Source: Pseudomonadota bacterium (GTDB taxonomy: Bacteria > Pseudomonadota > Gammaproteobacteria > Steroidobacterales > Steroidobacteraceae). From it: a DNA stretch of 42,787 nt. The stretch covers positions 1 to 42,787 of the forward strand of contig JAJYUL010000031.1 of the NCBI GenBank assembly GCA_021792555.1, read 5' to 3'. The position numbers were made by a program, and so were the translations under genes. Numbering within the stretch: position 1 is the stretch's first letter; each line of letters begins with the position of its first letter. The notes beneath the pieces are model-generated. The model had not been told where the DNA came from, searched no databases, and worked only from the letters and a program-made list of their open reading frames with translations. This document shows positions 34,252 to 42,787 of this stretch, piece by piece.

Positions 34252-37200
34252 CTAAGACTCGACTCCTGTCAGCCCGTCGATCGCCTCCCCGATATCGAAT
34301 CGGACGAATCGCAAGGCAAGCGTCGGCAGAACCAGCAGGGTGAGCGCTGTGGAGCTGACCAGACCTCCGAGGATCACCATCGCCATCGGCCCTTCGATCT
34401 CCTGGCCGGGACGGTGCGCACCCAGAGCCAAAGGCAACAATCCCAGAGCCGTCACGGCGGCGGTCATGAGAATCGGCGCCAGACGGTGCATCGCGCCGAG
34501 TTCAGCGGTGTCCCGGTCCCACTGCCGGCCCTCCTCGAGCACCAGCGTGCGGTAGTGCGCAAGCAGCATGATCGCATTGCGCAGCGTGATACCGAACACG
34601 GTCACGAAGCCGACCGCCGCGCCGAGAGAGACAGGCAATCCTGCAATCCAGATCGCGGCGATACCGCCTACCAGCGCAAAGGGCAGGTTCACGGCAAGCA
34701 GGCCGACGGTACGCGCATCGCGCAGAGCAACGACGAGAAGCGCCAGGATTGCAACCACCGCCAGCATGGAATCGAGCGCCAGCTGCATGCGCGCTTGATG
34801 CGACGCCGCCGCCGTTCCGCCGACGCGCAGGTAGTCGCCGGAAGCAAGCGGAACGGCAGAGAGCCGCTGGCGCGCCAACTCGACAAACTGCCCGGCGCCG
34901 CCTGTGACATTCGCCGTCACGATCTGCACGCGCTGTGCGCCGCGGTGAAGGATGACGGACTGCCCTGCCCGCTCGCGCACTCGGGCCAGTGCGGCCAGCG
35001 GCACCACCAGCCCCGTCGGGCTCATGAGCGGCACTTGGCCGATGGCGGCCGGATCAGCCCGCAGTGCCGGCGGCAGTATCACCACAATCGGAAAGGATCG
35101 GCCGGCGGTGTACACACGGCCCACCGCTCGGCCACTGTAACTGGTCTGGATTGCGCGCAGCACCTGCTTCGCAGTGAATCCATAGCGCGTCAGCGCCGAA
35201 CGATTCAATCGGATCGACAACTCCGGTGTGCCGGGCGGCGCCTGGATGCGCACGCCGGCCGCGCCGGGCACCGCCCTCAGCGCTGCTGCGACGCGCCGCG
35301 CATCGGCGTTCAGAGCCTGAAGATGACGCCCGTAGATGGTCACCACCACCGGCGCGGTGACGCCGGAGAGCGTCTCGTGGATCCGCTCGGTGAGGAACGT
35401 ATTGGCCCACCAGCGTACGCCGGGCGCCCCGCGGATCGCCGCGAGAATCTTGCGTTCCGCTGTGGCGCTGTCGGCGTTGCCTTCAGCGCTCAGACCGACA
35501 TCAATCTCCGCCTTGTTGGTCAGCGCGTTGCCGTTCGACAGGTGCGCGCGCCCGACGTGCATCACGACATGCGCCACTTGCGGCAGACGCTGCATGATGC
35601 GGATAGCCCGCTCCCCAACGCGCGTCGTCGCCGCGAGCGAAGTACCGGGCGCCGTCTCGAAATGCACGATCAGATCGTTCTCATTGAACTTTGGCAGGAA
35701 GCGGGTGCGCAGCAGCGGCAGACTCGCCAAGCCGCCGATGACCAGGACGAGGACCGCGGCCAATGTCGCTGCGGCGTGCCGGTCCACGAAGGCGAGCATC
35801 CGGCTGTAGTACCGCTTGGCCCGCACGAGCAGGGGAGGATCGGCTGGATCGAGCGCCGCGCGGCCGAGCAGAATGTACGCCAGGGCAGGCGTGACCGTCA
35901 GCGCCACGACTAAGGAGGCGAGGATGGCCAGGATGTAGGCCAATGCCAGGGGACGGAACAGCCGCCCCGCCACGCCGCTCAGGTACAGCACGGGCAGGAA
36001 AATCAGAACGACCGCGACGGTTGCGAAGATGACCGCCTTGCGCACTTCGAGGGTTGCCCCGAGCAGCACCGCCATGGCGTGTCGGGGCTGCGCACGGCTG
36101 CGGTTCTCGCGCAGGCGGCGATAGATGTTCTCGACACCCACGACTGCATCATCGACCACTTCGCCGAGCGCGATCGCGAGTCCGCCGAGGGACAGCGCGT
36201 TCAAGCTGAAGCCAGATGCCGTGAGCACTAACGCGGCCGCGAGCAGAGACAGCGGAATGGCGGTGAAAGAGATCACGGCAGTGCGCCAGTTGCGCAGCGC
36301 GAAATACAGCACCACGAAGATGAGCACGCCGCCCATGCCGAGCGAATCGCGCACGTCGCGCAATGCGGCCTCGATAAAGGAAGCCGGCCTCAGGCCGTCC
36401 GCCTGAACCGCAATCCCATCGCGCTTCAGCACCGGCGCGAGAGCCGCCAGCGCGCGGTCAAGTCCACGCGTCACGGCAAGCGTATTGGCGCCGTACTGCG
36501 AGCCGATCACGAGCACCAGTCCGCGCCGGGCCCCAACCCGCGCACTGCCGATCGGCGGCGGTGATCCGGCAACGACCCGGGCGACTTCCCCGAGAGTAAT
36601 GCTGCGGTGAGCGCGCCGGAGGAAGAGGCTTGCGCCGAGTGACTTCGCACTGCTCGCCTGGCCGTGGCTCATCAGGAACAGCTGCTGATTCGGGGTATTC
36701 ACGACGCCCGCGCCGCGCACCGCGCTCGCCCCGGCGGCAGCCGCGGTCAGCTGATTGAGACCGGCGTGCAGCTCGATCAGCCTGCCGGGGTCGAACTGCA
36801 CCTGCAGTTGCTCGGGCCGCGCGCCGAAGATCACCACTTTCGACACCCCCGGCACGGCGAGCAACGCCGGACGGATCGTCCAGCGGGCGATCTCGGTCAG
36901 TTTCATCGCCGAGAGCTTCGGGGCGGTCAGGCCGATCGAGAGCGCAACACCGGTGGACGATTGCAGCGGCGCAATGACCGGCTTCGCCCCCGATGGAAGG
37001 CTCGCGGCAAGAGGCGCAAGCCGCTGCGCGACGAGCTGCTGGTCAAGGTAGATATCGGTGCCCCCGTGGAAGACTGCCGTGACGACCGACAGTCCTTCCA
37101 TCGACTGGGAGCGCAGCACGGCGAGCCCCGCAATGCCGTTTACGGCATCCTCGACCGGTGTGGTGACCAGCGCCTCGATTTGGCGCGGCGCAAGCCCTGC

Positions 37201-37356
37201 GGCATTGGTCACGACCGTGATCGTCGGTTCGCCAAAATTGGGGAACACGTCGTACGGTGCATGGATGACCGCGAGCCCTCCGAGCACGGCCAATGCGAAC
37301 GCCGCCAGCAGGACGACCCAGCGGAAACGCAGGCAGAACCCGACGATGGAGCGCAT
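34252..37356 (-). CDS. HME-family RND metal efflux permease (CzcA/CusA-type)
   Basis: A 1034-residue permease, counted from the ATG at 37356; a GTG one codon upstream is also in frame. The start MRSIVGFCLRFRWVV and APYDVFPNFGEPTITVVTNAAGLAP are characteristic of the heavy-metal-exporter RND branch. The TM4 proton-relay segment is LAIALGEVVDDAVVGVENIYRR, keeping the acidic pair and the Glu. Further blocks are TRFLPKFNENDLIVHFETAPGTS and a Thr-rich VTVFGITLRNAIMLLAHY in the second half. I do not see the methionine triplet typical of Cu/Ag pumps, so Zn/Co/Ni or another cation is as likely. It is the last gene of the two-component/efflux cluster, 12 bases after the adaptor stop. Confidence 0.92.
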   Translation of the reverse strand: MRSIVGFCLRFRWVVLLAAFALAVLGGLAVIHAPYDVFPNFGEPTITVVTNAAGLAPRQIEALVTTPVEDAVNGIAGLAVLRSQSMEGLSVVTAVFHGGTDIYLDQQLVAQRLAPLAASLPSGAKPVIAPLQSSTGVALSIGLTAPKLSAMKLTEIARWTIRPALLAVPGVSKVVIFGARPEQLQVQFDPGRLIELHAGLNQLTAAAAGASAVRGAGVVNTPNQQLFLMSHGQASSAKSLGASLFLRRAHRSITLGEVARVVAGSPPPIGSARVGARRGLVLVIGSQYGANTLAVTRGLDRALAALAPVLKRDGIAVQADGLRPASFIEAALRDVRDSLGMGGVLIFVVLYFALRNWRTAVISFTAIPLSLLAAALVLTASGFSLNALSLGGLAIALGEVVDDAVVGVENIYRRLRENRSRAQPRHAMAVLLGATLEVRKAVIFATVAVVLIFLPVLYLSGVAGRLFRPLALAYILAILASLVVALTVTPALAYILLGRAALDPADPPLLVRAKRYYSRMLAFVDRHAAATLAAVLVLVIGGLASLPLLRTRFLPKFNENDLIVHFETAPGTSLAATTRVGERAIRIMQRLPQVAHVVMHVGRAHLSNGNALTNKAEIDVGLSAEGNADSATAERKILAAIRGAPGVRWWANTFLTERIHETLSGVTAPVVVTIYGRHLQALNADARRVAAALRAVPGAAGVRIQAPPGTPELSIRLNRSALTRYGFTAKQVLRAIQTSYSGRAVGRVYTAGRSFPIVVILPPALRADPAAIGQVPLMSPTGLVVPLAALARVRERAGQSVILHRGAQRVQIVTANVTGGAGQFVELARQRLSAVPLASGDYLRVGGTAAASHQARMQLALDSMLAVVAILALLVVALRDARTVGLLAVNLPFALVGGIAAIWIAGLPVSLGAAVGFVTVFGITLRNAIMLLAHYRTLVLEEGRQWDRDTAELGAMHRLAPILMTAAVTALGLLPLALGAHRPGQEIEGPMAMVILGGLVSSTALTLLVLPTLALRFVRFDIGEAIDGLTGVES

Positions 37357-37368
37357 CACGGCGCGATC

Positions 37369-38379
37369 TCAGGCACCGCCGTCCGAGGCGAGCCGGCCGG
37401 GGGCGGCCTTTCCCGCCGGAGGCGATTGAACCGCGGCCGAATACACGAGCCCCGCCCCAGCGGCAATGATGCGCTCCCCGGCCTTCAGCGGCACCCCGGC
37501 ATGCTCGGGCACGAAGTAGCCATCGTCTGCGCTGAAGGCGCCCGGAATCGGAACCGGCGTGAACGAACGTGGAGCCGTCTCGCGCAATACCCAGGGCTCA
37601 CCGTGGTGCCAGAGGACGGCCGAGCGGGGCACCTGGACACCTGTGCGAGCCGCAGACGCATCAAGGGACACGCTGAGCGGCGTCCCGATCGGCACGGATG
37701 CCCGTGCATGCATCAAATAGAGCAGGCTCACACCCGCGACGCCCGCCGCAGTGTGCGGCGCGCGGGTGAGAAACCGCAGCGAGACCTCTACTCCGTCAGG
37801 GCTCCTCGCCGAGGCGATTGCGGGCGGATGTCCCACCGTCTCGCCCAGCGGCAGGCTGATTTCGACGAGTACCGCTGCGCCGCGTTCGATGGCCGGCAGC
37901 GGGGCGCTCCCCGAGAGGGCCGCAGTGGCCAGTCCTGGCCCCCAGCGGGTCAGCATCCGCGTCCTGGCCTCAACAAGAATGGCAGCGGCCGTCGCGCGCT
38001 GCGCTTCGGCCACTGCGAACGCCGAGCGCGCACGCTGCAGCGCGGCCTGCGCAATGTTGTGCCGGGCGTGATACAGGTATGCCGCACGGCGGGCCTGCTG
38101 GCGGGCCAGAACCACCTTGGCGTTCGCGGCGGCCACCGCACTGCGCGCCGCGACCAGCCGAGCGACCGAGCGCATCAGCGCTCCGGGACCCAGAACGATG
38201 CCGTAGCCTGCCACTTGGGGCGCAATCCGCACGCTCTTCACTCGAACGGTGCGAATCCCTCCGGCCGCCAGCGCGCGCGGATCGAGCTTCACGGGGTTCA
38301 GCCCACAGGCCACGGCCGCTGGGGCGAGGAGCACCGCGGCTGCGGCCGCGAGCCGGTTCAGCGCGAAGGAGTTGCGCAT
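37369..38379 (-). CDS. Divergent RND periplasmic adaptor lacking a recognisable lipoyl domain
   Basis: A 336-residue exported protein. The ATG at 38379 overlaps the TGA of the preceding gene (TGATG). The signal peptide is followed by AVACGLNPVKLD; its AVAC could be a lipobox, giving a lipoprotein anchor. After a beta segment (TVRVKSVRIAPQVAGYGIVL) a long alanine-rich helical hairpin follows (about 70-150). Then come beta-barrel-like strands (AAVLVEISLPLGE, GTPLSVSLDA, VQVPRSAVLWHHGEPWVLRE) and a final GYFVPEHAGVPLKAGERIIAAG. The canonical lipoyl half-motif (GxVxxVxVxxGDxVxKGQxL) is absent at the usual place. Between a TolC-type protein and the HME permease it is the expected adaptor. Confidence 0.8.
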   Translation of the reverse strand: MRNSFALNRLAAAAAVLLAPAAVACGLNPVKLDPRALAAGGIRTVRVKSVRIAPQVAGYGIVLGPGALMRSVARLVAARSAVAAANAKVVLARQQARRAAYLYHARHNIAQAALQRARSAFAVAEAQRATAAAILVEARTRMLTRWGPGLATAALSGSAPLPAIERGAAVLVEISLPLGETVGHPPAIASARSPDGVEVSLRFLTRAPHTAAGVAGVSLLYLMHARASVPIGTPLSVSLDASAARTGVQVPRSAVLWHHGEPWVLRETAPRSFTPVPIPGAFSADDGYFVPEHAGVPLKAGERIIAAGAGLVYSAAVQSPPAGKAAPGRLASDGGA

Positions 38380-39749
38380 CAAGGCTTTCCTGCTGCGATC
38401 AGAAAGGGGTGGTAGAGCGCTGATTCAAGCTCACCGAGCGCCACTCGCTCGTGTACCGAGGCAACGAGCGAGCCCTCCTCGGTCTGCGCAAGCGCCTCCT
38501 CGGCGCCGAAGAGGCGCAGCCGGCCGATCTGGCCGGCTGCAAATTCCGCCCGCCGCCGCGCGAGCATCTGGGCAGCGCAGGCACGCACCCGCCGGGCAGT
38601 GGCCAACTCCGCTTCGCTCGCCTTCCAGTCGGTTCGTGCCTGTTCGATCTGCGCCAGCACCCGCGCCTGAGTCGCCCTGAATTGCGCCGCGGCAAGGCGC
38701 CGCGCAGCTCGCGCCTGCGCGATCGGGCCTTGGTTCTGGTTGAGGATTGGCAAAGGCAGTGAGACGCCGAGCATGAACTTGTTGTCACCCTGGTCGTAGC
38801 GATAGCCCGGACCGATATTGAGCGACGGATACTGTCGCGCGATCGCGAGCCGCAGATCGGCCTGTGACGCCCGATAGCGCTCAAGGGCTGCGCGCACATC
38901 CGGGCGACTGATGAGCGCTGAGTGGATAAGCGGGCCGAGCTTTCCAGCGCGGCGCGGATGGGCGATCCCCTGCAAATCAACTCGGACACCGCGCAGTGCC
39001 GCCACCGGCAGACCCAAGGCGACCGCCAGCGCCGTCCGCGCCCTGCGCAGCCGCCGCCGGCTCGCGGCCTCGGCAAGCCGCGCGCGCTCCTCGGCGAGTG
39101 CGGCCGCTGTGAGCGTGGCAGCCGACACCATCCCGACCTTGAACCGCTGTGCCACCGCGGCCTGATACCGATCCGCCGCACGAGCGACATCGCCCGAAAG
39201 CCTGCCCGCGCGCTGCGCGGACCACAACCTAATGAGCGCAGCGCTCACCCTGGCGCGCAATTGCCAGGCCGTGACCGCGATCGCCTCCCGCGCGGCACCG
39301 GCTTGCGCGCGCGCCCGCGCGATGAGTGCGGGTCGAACGCCGAACGCACGGATCAGGAAACTGACGATAGGACCGACTTTCCAGGGGGATGGAACCGCCG
39401 TAGTCGTGTTGTAGGTCGGCCGCAATGACAGTGTCGGGTTCGGCCACTGCGCGGCCGTGATCTCGCCCGCCTTCGCCTCGCCCAATCGGGCAGTCGCGAG
39501 CGGCATATCCGGTCGCTCGTAGGTGGCCACCAGAGTCAGCGTCTGGAGATTCCACCGCGGCGGGCCCGCGCGGTGCTCCTCGATTGCGATAAAGCGCAGC
39601 AGCCGAGGATCGCGCAGGCTTCGTGCCACCAGAGCGCTTGCGCTGGCCTCGGGATGCAATGGACGGGCCCGATACGTCGCGCAGCTGGCAAGCAGCAAAA
39701 CGATTAGGACAGCCAGGGGCCTCACAGCCCGGCAAACGGTCTCCTTCAT
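38379..39749 (-). CDS. TolC-family outer-membrane efflux lipoprotein
   Basis: A 456-residue protein with the lipoprotein signal VLIVLLLASC (acylated Cys at 23) followed by ATYRARPL. Helical outer-membrane factor repeats are visible: ITAAQWPNPTLSLRPTYN, then ALISRPDVRAALERYRASQADLRLAIARQYPSL, MLGVSLPLPILNQNQGPIAQARAARRLA and IGRLRLFGAEEALAQTEE. The PILNQNQG block is typical of channels paired with HME-RND pumps. It starts 49 bases after the histidine kinase stop and is translationally coupled to the adaptor, which points to one operon from response regulator to permease. Confidence 0.9.
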   Translation of the reverse strand: MKETVCRAVRPLAVLIVLLLASCATYRARPLHPEASASALVARSLRDPRLLRFIAIEEHRAGPPRWNLQTLTLVATYERPDMPLATARLGEAKAGEITAAQWPNPTLSLRPTYNTTTAVPSPWKVGPIVSFLIRAFGVRPALIARARAQAGAAREAIAVTAWQLRARVSAALIRLWSAQRAGRLSGDVARAADRYQAAVAQRFKVGMVSAATLTAAALAEERARLAEAASRRRLRRARTALAVALGLPVAALRGVRVDLQGIAHPRRAGKLGPLIHSALISRPDVRAALERYRASQADLRLAIARQYPSLNIGPGYRYDQGDNKFMLGVSLPLPILNQNQGPIAQARAARRLAAAQFRATQARVLAQIEQARTDWKASEAELATARRVRACAAQMLARRRAEFAAGQIGRLRLFGAEEALAQTEEGSLVASVHERVALGELESALYHPFLIAAGKP

Positions 39750-39798
39750 ACTTGCAGCAAGCTACGCCCGCGCCGATGACGCGACGCTGACGCTGGGA

Positions 39799-41265
39799 TT
39801 ACGATTTCGTAAGCTGGCCGGGCACGGCAGCGGCCAGCCTCGGCACGATGAGCCGGACCCGAGTCCCCTCACCGACCCGGCTGTCAATCTCCACCCGCCC
39901 GCCGTGGCGCTTCACAATGCTCTTCACCACCGCCAGACCCAGCCCGGCGTTCTGCTGCGAGCCGCTTCGGGACGGCTCCACGCGGTAGAAGCGCTCAAAG
40001 ACGTGCGGCAGATGCTGCGGCGCTATACCGCCCCCTGAGTCCGTCACGCTCACCACGACGTCCTGTCCGCTTGCGCTCGCCGCAAGCTCAATCGAGCCGC
40101 CGGCCGGCGTATGCGCGAGTGAGTTCGAAATCAGATTGCCGATCGCCTGCTGCAGAAGCGTCCTGTCGAGTTCGGCACGCACGCCGGCTGCACCCACAAC
40201 ACGAAGCTCAACGCCCCCTTCCCCGGCGGCCGCCTCGTAAAATGCCGCGACCTTGGCGAGCTGCTCACCGAGATCGATAGGCTCGCGCTGCAGAGCATCG
40301 GCAGCAGTGTCCGCGCGCGCCAGAAAGAGCAGCGTGCGGATCAGGCGCGCGATGCGCGTGCATTCCTCGAAGCACGAGCCGAGCACGTCGCGATACTCCT
40401 CGGGCGAGCGCGGCTTACCCAGCGCCACTTCTATCTCACCACGCAGGTTATTGATCGGGGTGCGCAGCTCATGGGCCACATCATCGGAGAACTGCGAAAT
40501 GTGCGCGAATGACTGCTCGAGGCGATCGAGCATGCTGTTGAAGGTCTCTGCCAGGCCACGCAGCTCCTCCGGCAGACCGTCGGCCGAGATGCGCTCGTGA
40601 AGCGTGGTCGCACGGATGCGCTCGGCGGTGCGACTTATTCCTTCGATGGGCCGCATCCCACTGCGCGCAATGAGATAGCCCACCAGTGCGCACAGTACGA
40701 GCGACACGCCGAGCACCAGCCAGAGCCGCTCGCGGTAGCGGGCGAGGAGAAACTCATCGTGTGCCCGGTCCATGGCGACTTGCAGAAATCGCGCCTTGCC
40801 TCCGGAAATAGGCGCAATCAGCGTCAAGAAGGGCTCGCCCTGCCGTGAGAGTATCTGGCGACTCGTGCCGCCGCCTGCGGGGAGCGCGGCGAGCTGCGCT
40901 CTCGTGGGTGCGGGCAGTTGCCTCGAGAGGCCCGGTGTCTCGACCAGCACGCGCCCGTTCGAATCGAGCACGCGCACGTAGATGTCCGGCCGGCGGCTCC
41001 GCGCCGGCGAATGAAGCCGAAGAGGACTCGGCGCTGCCTGCCGCCCGGCCGAGGCGAGCAGCAGCGCTGCGTTCTCGAGATTGTCCCTCAGGTCGTGCAC
41101 GTCCTCCCGGTACATGCCGTTGACCAGCACCCAGTAGAGCAATCCGGTCGCAACGATGATCAGCGCAAAGGCCGAAAGCACGTACCAGGCGGTCATGCGC
41201 AGCGCAATCGATGGCGGCCGCCGGGAGAGCCCCCCGCGTACCGTGTCCTGCTCAGCCGCGCGCAT
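39799..41265 (-). CDS. Heavy-metal sensor histidine kinase (CusS/SilS-like)
   Basis: A 488-residue sensor kinase. I place the start at the ATG at 41265, which overlaps the response regulator end by 14 bases; an ATG at 41274 is also possible. TM1 lies at about 26-48, a periplasmic sensor domain at 49-180 and TM2 at 181-201. HAMP follows at 202-254. The dimerisation helix carries the phospho-acceptor His265 ([12 protein letters not shown]). The ATPase domain has N box [11 protein letters not shown] (Asn381), DSGGGI and [10 protein letters not shown]. The MRPI and [13 protein letters not shown] segments around HAMP fit the heavy-metal sensor kinase group. The periplasmic domain lacks a Met- or His-rich patch, so the metal is not clear. 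Confidence 0.92.
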   Translation of the reverse strand: MRAAEQDTVRGGLSRRPPSIALRMTAWYVLSAFALIIVATGLLYWVLVNGMYREDVHDLRDNLENAALLLASAGRQAAPSPLRLHSPARSRRPDIYVRVLDSNGRVLVETPGLSRQLPAPTRAQLAALPAGGGTSRQILSRQGEPFLTLIAPISGGKARFLQVAMDRAHDEFLLARYRERLWLVLGVSLVLCALVGYLIARSGMRPIEGISRTAERIRATTLHERISADGLPEELRGLAETFNSMLDRLEQSFAHISQFSDDVAHELRTPINNLRGEIEVALGKPRSPEEYRDVLGSCFEECTRIARLIRTLLFLARADTAADALQREPIDLGEQLAKVAAFYEAAAGEGGVELRVVGAAGVRAELDRTLLQQAIGNLISNSLAHTPAGGSIELAASASGQDVVVSVTDSGGGIAPQHLPHVFERFYRVEPSRSGSQQNAGLGLAVVKSIVKRHGGRVEIDSRVGEGTRVRLIVPRLAAAVPGQLTKS

Positions 41266-41926
41266 CGAGAACATATCCGACGCCACGCACCGTGTGAATG
41301 AGCCTCGTTTCGAACGGGTCGTCCACCTTCGAGCGCAGGCGGCGCATATGGACCTCGACGAGATTGGAATCACTCTCGAAATTGATGTCCCATACCTGCT
41401 CGGCAATCAGAGTGCGGGAGAGGACTTCCCCGCAACGCTGCAGCAGAAACGATAGAAGCTGGAATTCCTTCGGCGTCAGGTCAAGCGCCCGGCCGGCTCG
41501 CTGCGCGCGGTGGCGGGAGAGATCGACCTCAAGATCCCCCAGCCGCAGAACCGCCGACTGTCTCGCCGGCCCGCGGCGCAGAAGCGATCGTACCCGCGCG
41601 AGCAGCTCCGAGAACGCAAAGGGTTTCACCAGATAATCGTCCGCGCCGAGCTCGAAGCCCTTGACGCGGTCGCGGACCGCATCGCGCGCCGTGAGGAACA
41701 GCACGGGTGTTTCGATCCCGCGACGCCGCAGCTCCGTCACGACTTTCCAGCCGTCGCGCCCCGGCAGCAGCACATCGAGAACGATCAGGTCGTAGGGCTG
41801 CGTTTCGGCCAGATGGCTGCCATCCTCACCGGTGTGAGCGACATCGACGACAAAGCCGTTCTCTTCCAGGCCGCGCTTGAGATAGGCGGACGTCTTCTGC
41901 TCATCCTCGACGACCAGGATTTTCAT
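41252..41926 (-). CDS. OmpR-family response regulator (CusR/CopR-like)
   Basis: A 224-residue transcription factor. The receiver domain has the acidic pair Glu7/Asp8 (VVEDEQ), phospho-acceptor Asp51 (IVLDVLLPG), the Thr in LFLTARD and Lys in YLVKPF. The winged-helix DNA-binding domain has [22 protein letters not shown] and [29 protein letters not shown], diagnostic of the OmpR/PhoB group and closest to CusR/CopR/PcoR. It is the first gene of the minus-strand metal efflux operon and overlaps the kinase gene. It presumably activates its own operon. I found no clear Cus/Cop box in the 150 bases upstream (41927-42076). Confidence 0.95.
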   Translation of the reverse strand: MKILVVEDEQKTSAYLKRGLEENGFVVDVAHTGEDGSHLAETQPYDLIVLDVLLPGRDGWKVVTELRRRGIETPVLFLTARDAVRDRVKGFELGADDYLVKPFAFSELLARVRSLLRRGPARQSAVLRLGDLEVDLSRHRAQRAGRALDLTPKEFQLLSFLLQRCGEVLSRTLIAEQVWDINFESDSNLVEVHMRRLRSKVDDPFETRLIHTVRGVGYVLDARG

Positions 41927-42076
41927 ATCGCGACGGAATCTCGAATCGGCGGCCCCACCTCTCTCATGTCCGAAGCCCGCGGGCCGATGAGACGGCGAGC
42001 GCTTCTCCGACCTGTCGCCCGCCAGCGCACGAGGGCAGAAATTCCGCGGACACGAGCCGAACGCCTCATTTCAGAC

Positions 42077-42334
42077 TCAGCGCTCCCCTGGCGCCCCCTC
42101 AGCGCAACACCTGCCGGCAATCTGCACCGGCGGACACGGAACCGACCCGTAGGAGCAGAAGACACAGCAGTCGCCCGCTTTGGGTTTCAGCATCGCCCCG
42201 CATGCCGGACATTCGAAATAGTAGACGCACGCGTCCGTTGGCATCTGTTCGCGGTGACGAGCACCGCAATGCGGACAGGTGATCTCGCTCATCGTCACGG
42301 CCTTCACCGTCGAGGCACATGGTTGATCAGACAT
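42077..42334 (-). CDS. GDCCVxC domain small Cys-rich protein
   Basis: An 85-residue protein starting at the ATG at 42334, preceded by a GGGG-containing ribosome binding site (7 bases upstream). A second in-frame ATG (MSEITCPHCG) is 14 codons further on. It has a zinc-ribbon-like ITCPHCG motif, then MPTDACVYYFECPACGAMLKPK, then the signature GDCCVFCSYGSVPCPP, and a C-terminal GRCC. Proteins of this family frequently accompany heavy-metal resistance genes. In some homologues one Cys of the signature is replaced by selenocysteine; here all signature positions are Cys codons. The role is unknown, perhaps metal binding or thiol redox. It lies between the P-type ATPase and the two-component operon. 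Confidence 0.85.
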   Translation of the reverse strand: MSDQPCASTVKAVTMSEITCPHCGARHREQMPTDACVYYFECPACGAMLKPKAGDCCVFCSYGSVPCPPVQIAGRCCAEGAPGER

Positions 42335-42459
42335 CTGAATCCCCTTCCGCTCCCGATCGTCTGCGCAATCCAGGCAACGGCGGCCCAGCGCGCAATGCTG
42401 GGCGCGCATCCCTCGGTAAGGACTGCGCGCCGCCAAGCCGATTCTACCGCCTTGCCGGA

Positions 42460-42787
42460 CTAGGCGCTGCAGTCTCCCGGGCGAGCCGCTCGGGCATTCG
42501 AGGCGAGTGGCTGCGGCGCATCCGCGGCGCCTGAACGCCGCCCAGGCAACAGCCGCGCCGAATTGAGGATGAACGCGAGCTCCGAGGCAACGTGGATGAA
42601 CGCCGCGAGCAGCGGGTTCAGCAGCCCGGCTGCCGCGAGGGCGATGCCGAGCGCATCGACACCGATGGTGCCGGCGAAGTTCGCCCAGATGATCCGCCGC
42701 GTGCGCCGCGCAATCGCGAGCGTCTCGGCGAATTTCGCCAGATCGTTGCCGAGCAGGACCACATCGGCGCTTTCCCGGGCCACATCG
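42460..42787 (-). CDS. Heavy-metal translocating P-type ATPase, C-terminal part (truncated by window end)
   Basis: Only the last 108 codons are inside the window; the gene continues beyond 42787. The visible part starts in the hinge region with DVARESADVVLLGNDLAKFAET, then the membrane segments WANFAGTIGVDALGIALAAAGLLNPLLAAFIHVASELAFILNSARLL and a C-terminal tail (PGRRSGAADAPQPLASNAR). That HxxxE/LAFxxNS ending matches metal-pumping P1B ATPases. Metal specificity would be set by the CPx motif, which is outside the window. It is on the strand of the GDCCVxC gene with 125 bases between. Confidence 0.9.
   Translation of the reverse strand, partial: DVARESADVVLLGNDLAKFAETLAIARRTRRIIWANFAGTIGVDALGIALAAAGLLNPLLAAFIHVASELAFILNSARLLPGRRSGAADAPQPLASNARAARPGDCSA

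Noticed and set aside
34198-35913. 571-codon plus-strand open frame opposite the HME-RND permease
   Set aside because: It overlaps the end of the CDF gene and is antisense to the permease; composition is of the shadow type.
36664-38415. 583-codon plus-strand open frame opposite the permease and adaptor
   Set aside because: It spans the junction of two real minus-strand genes, which a genuine gene would not do, and has no motif.

Overview
The window is GC-rich DNA with no rRNA, tRNA, CRISPR array, phage gene or intact insertion sequence that I can see. The gene content suggests a Gram-negative proteobacterium, most likely a gammaproteobacterium: two tripartite RND pumps with TolC-type lipoproteins, a FecI/FecR/TonB-receptor set, Dps, and heavy-metal efflux under a CusRS-type two-component system. 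This placement is inference from gene families, not from a phylogenetic marker. Most genes lie on the minus strand.

Layout. 0.5-2.5 kb: a secreted lipoprotein with three internal repeats and a propeller-like C-terminus. 2.5-4.7 kb: a decayed patch with a broken Uma2-family gene between two inverted copies of a roughly 175-bp segment. 4.7-11.1 kb: an RND efflux operon (outer-membrane factor, adaptor, HAE-type permease) followed by a MarR regulator, with a palindrome upstream that could be its operator. 12.2-15.4 kb (plus strand): a selenium-binding-protein/methanethiol oxidase gene, a small membrane protein, and a DUF1499 protein with its own promoter. 16-20.9 kb: ECF sigma factor, FecR-like anti-sigma regulator and STN-type TonB-dependent receptor. 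21.5-22.4 kb: a persulfide-dioxygenase-like metallo-beta-lactamase-fold enzyme. 22.5-26.4 kb: Dps, a Nudix hydrolase, an octaheme cytochrome c resembling octaheme tetrathionate reductase, and an unknown protein. 26.7-29.2 kb: a tandem universal stress protein facing a small operon with an Acg-type nitroreductase-like protein, a 63-residue protein overlapping its start, and a 30-residue membrane peptide. 29.7-32.5 kb: a single protein fusing an acyl carrier domain, a FAAL/acyl-AMP ligase and a PlsC acyltransferase. 32.8-42.8 kb: metal homeostasis, with MerR regulator and divergent CDF exporter, response regulator, histidine kinase, TolC-type protein, adaptor, HME-RND permease, a GDCCVxC protein and the C-terminus of a P-type metal ATPase cut by the window edge.

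How the genes may work together. Three themes recur: metal and toxicant export (both RND systems, CDF, P-type ATPase), iron and oxidative stress (FecI/R/TonB receptor, Dps, Nudix), and sulfur or redox chemistry (methanethiol oxidase, persulfide dioxygenase-like enzyme, OTR-like cytochrome, Acg/USP). The most unusual items are the carrier-ligase-acyltransferase fusion, the Acg mini-operon with very small partners, and the inverted pair flanking the Uma2 pseudogene.
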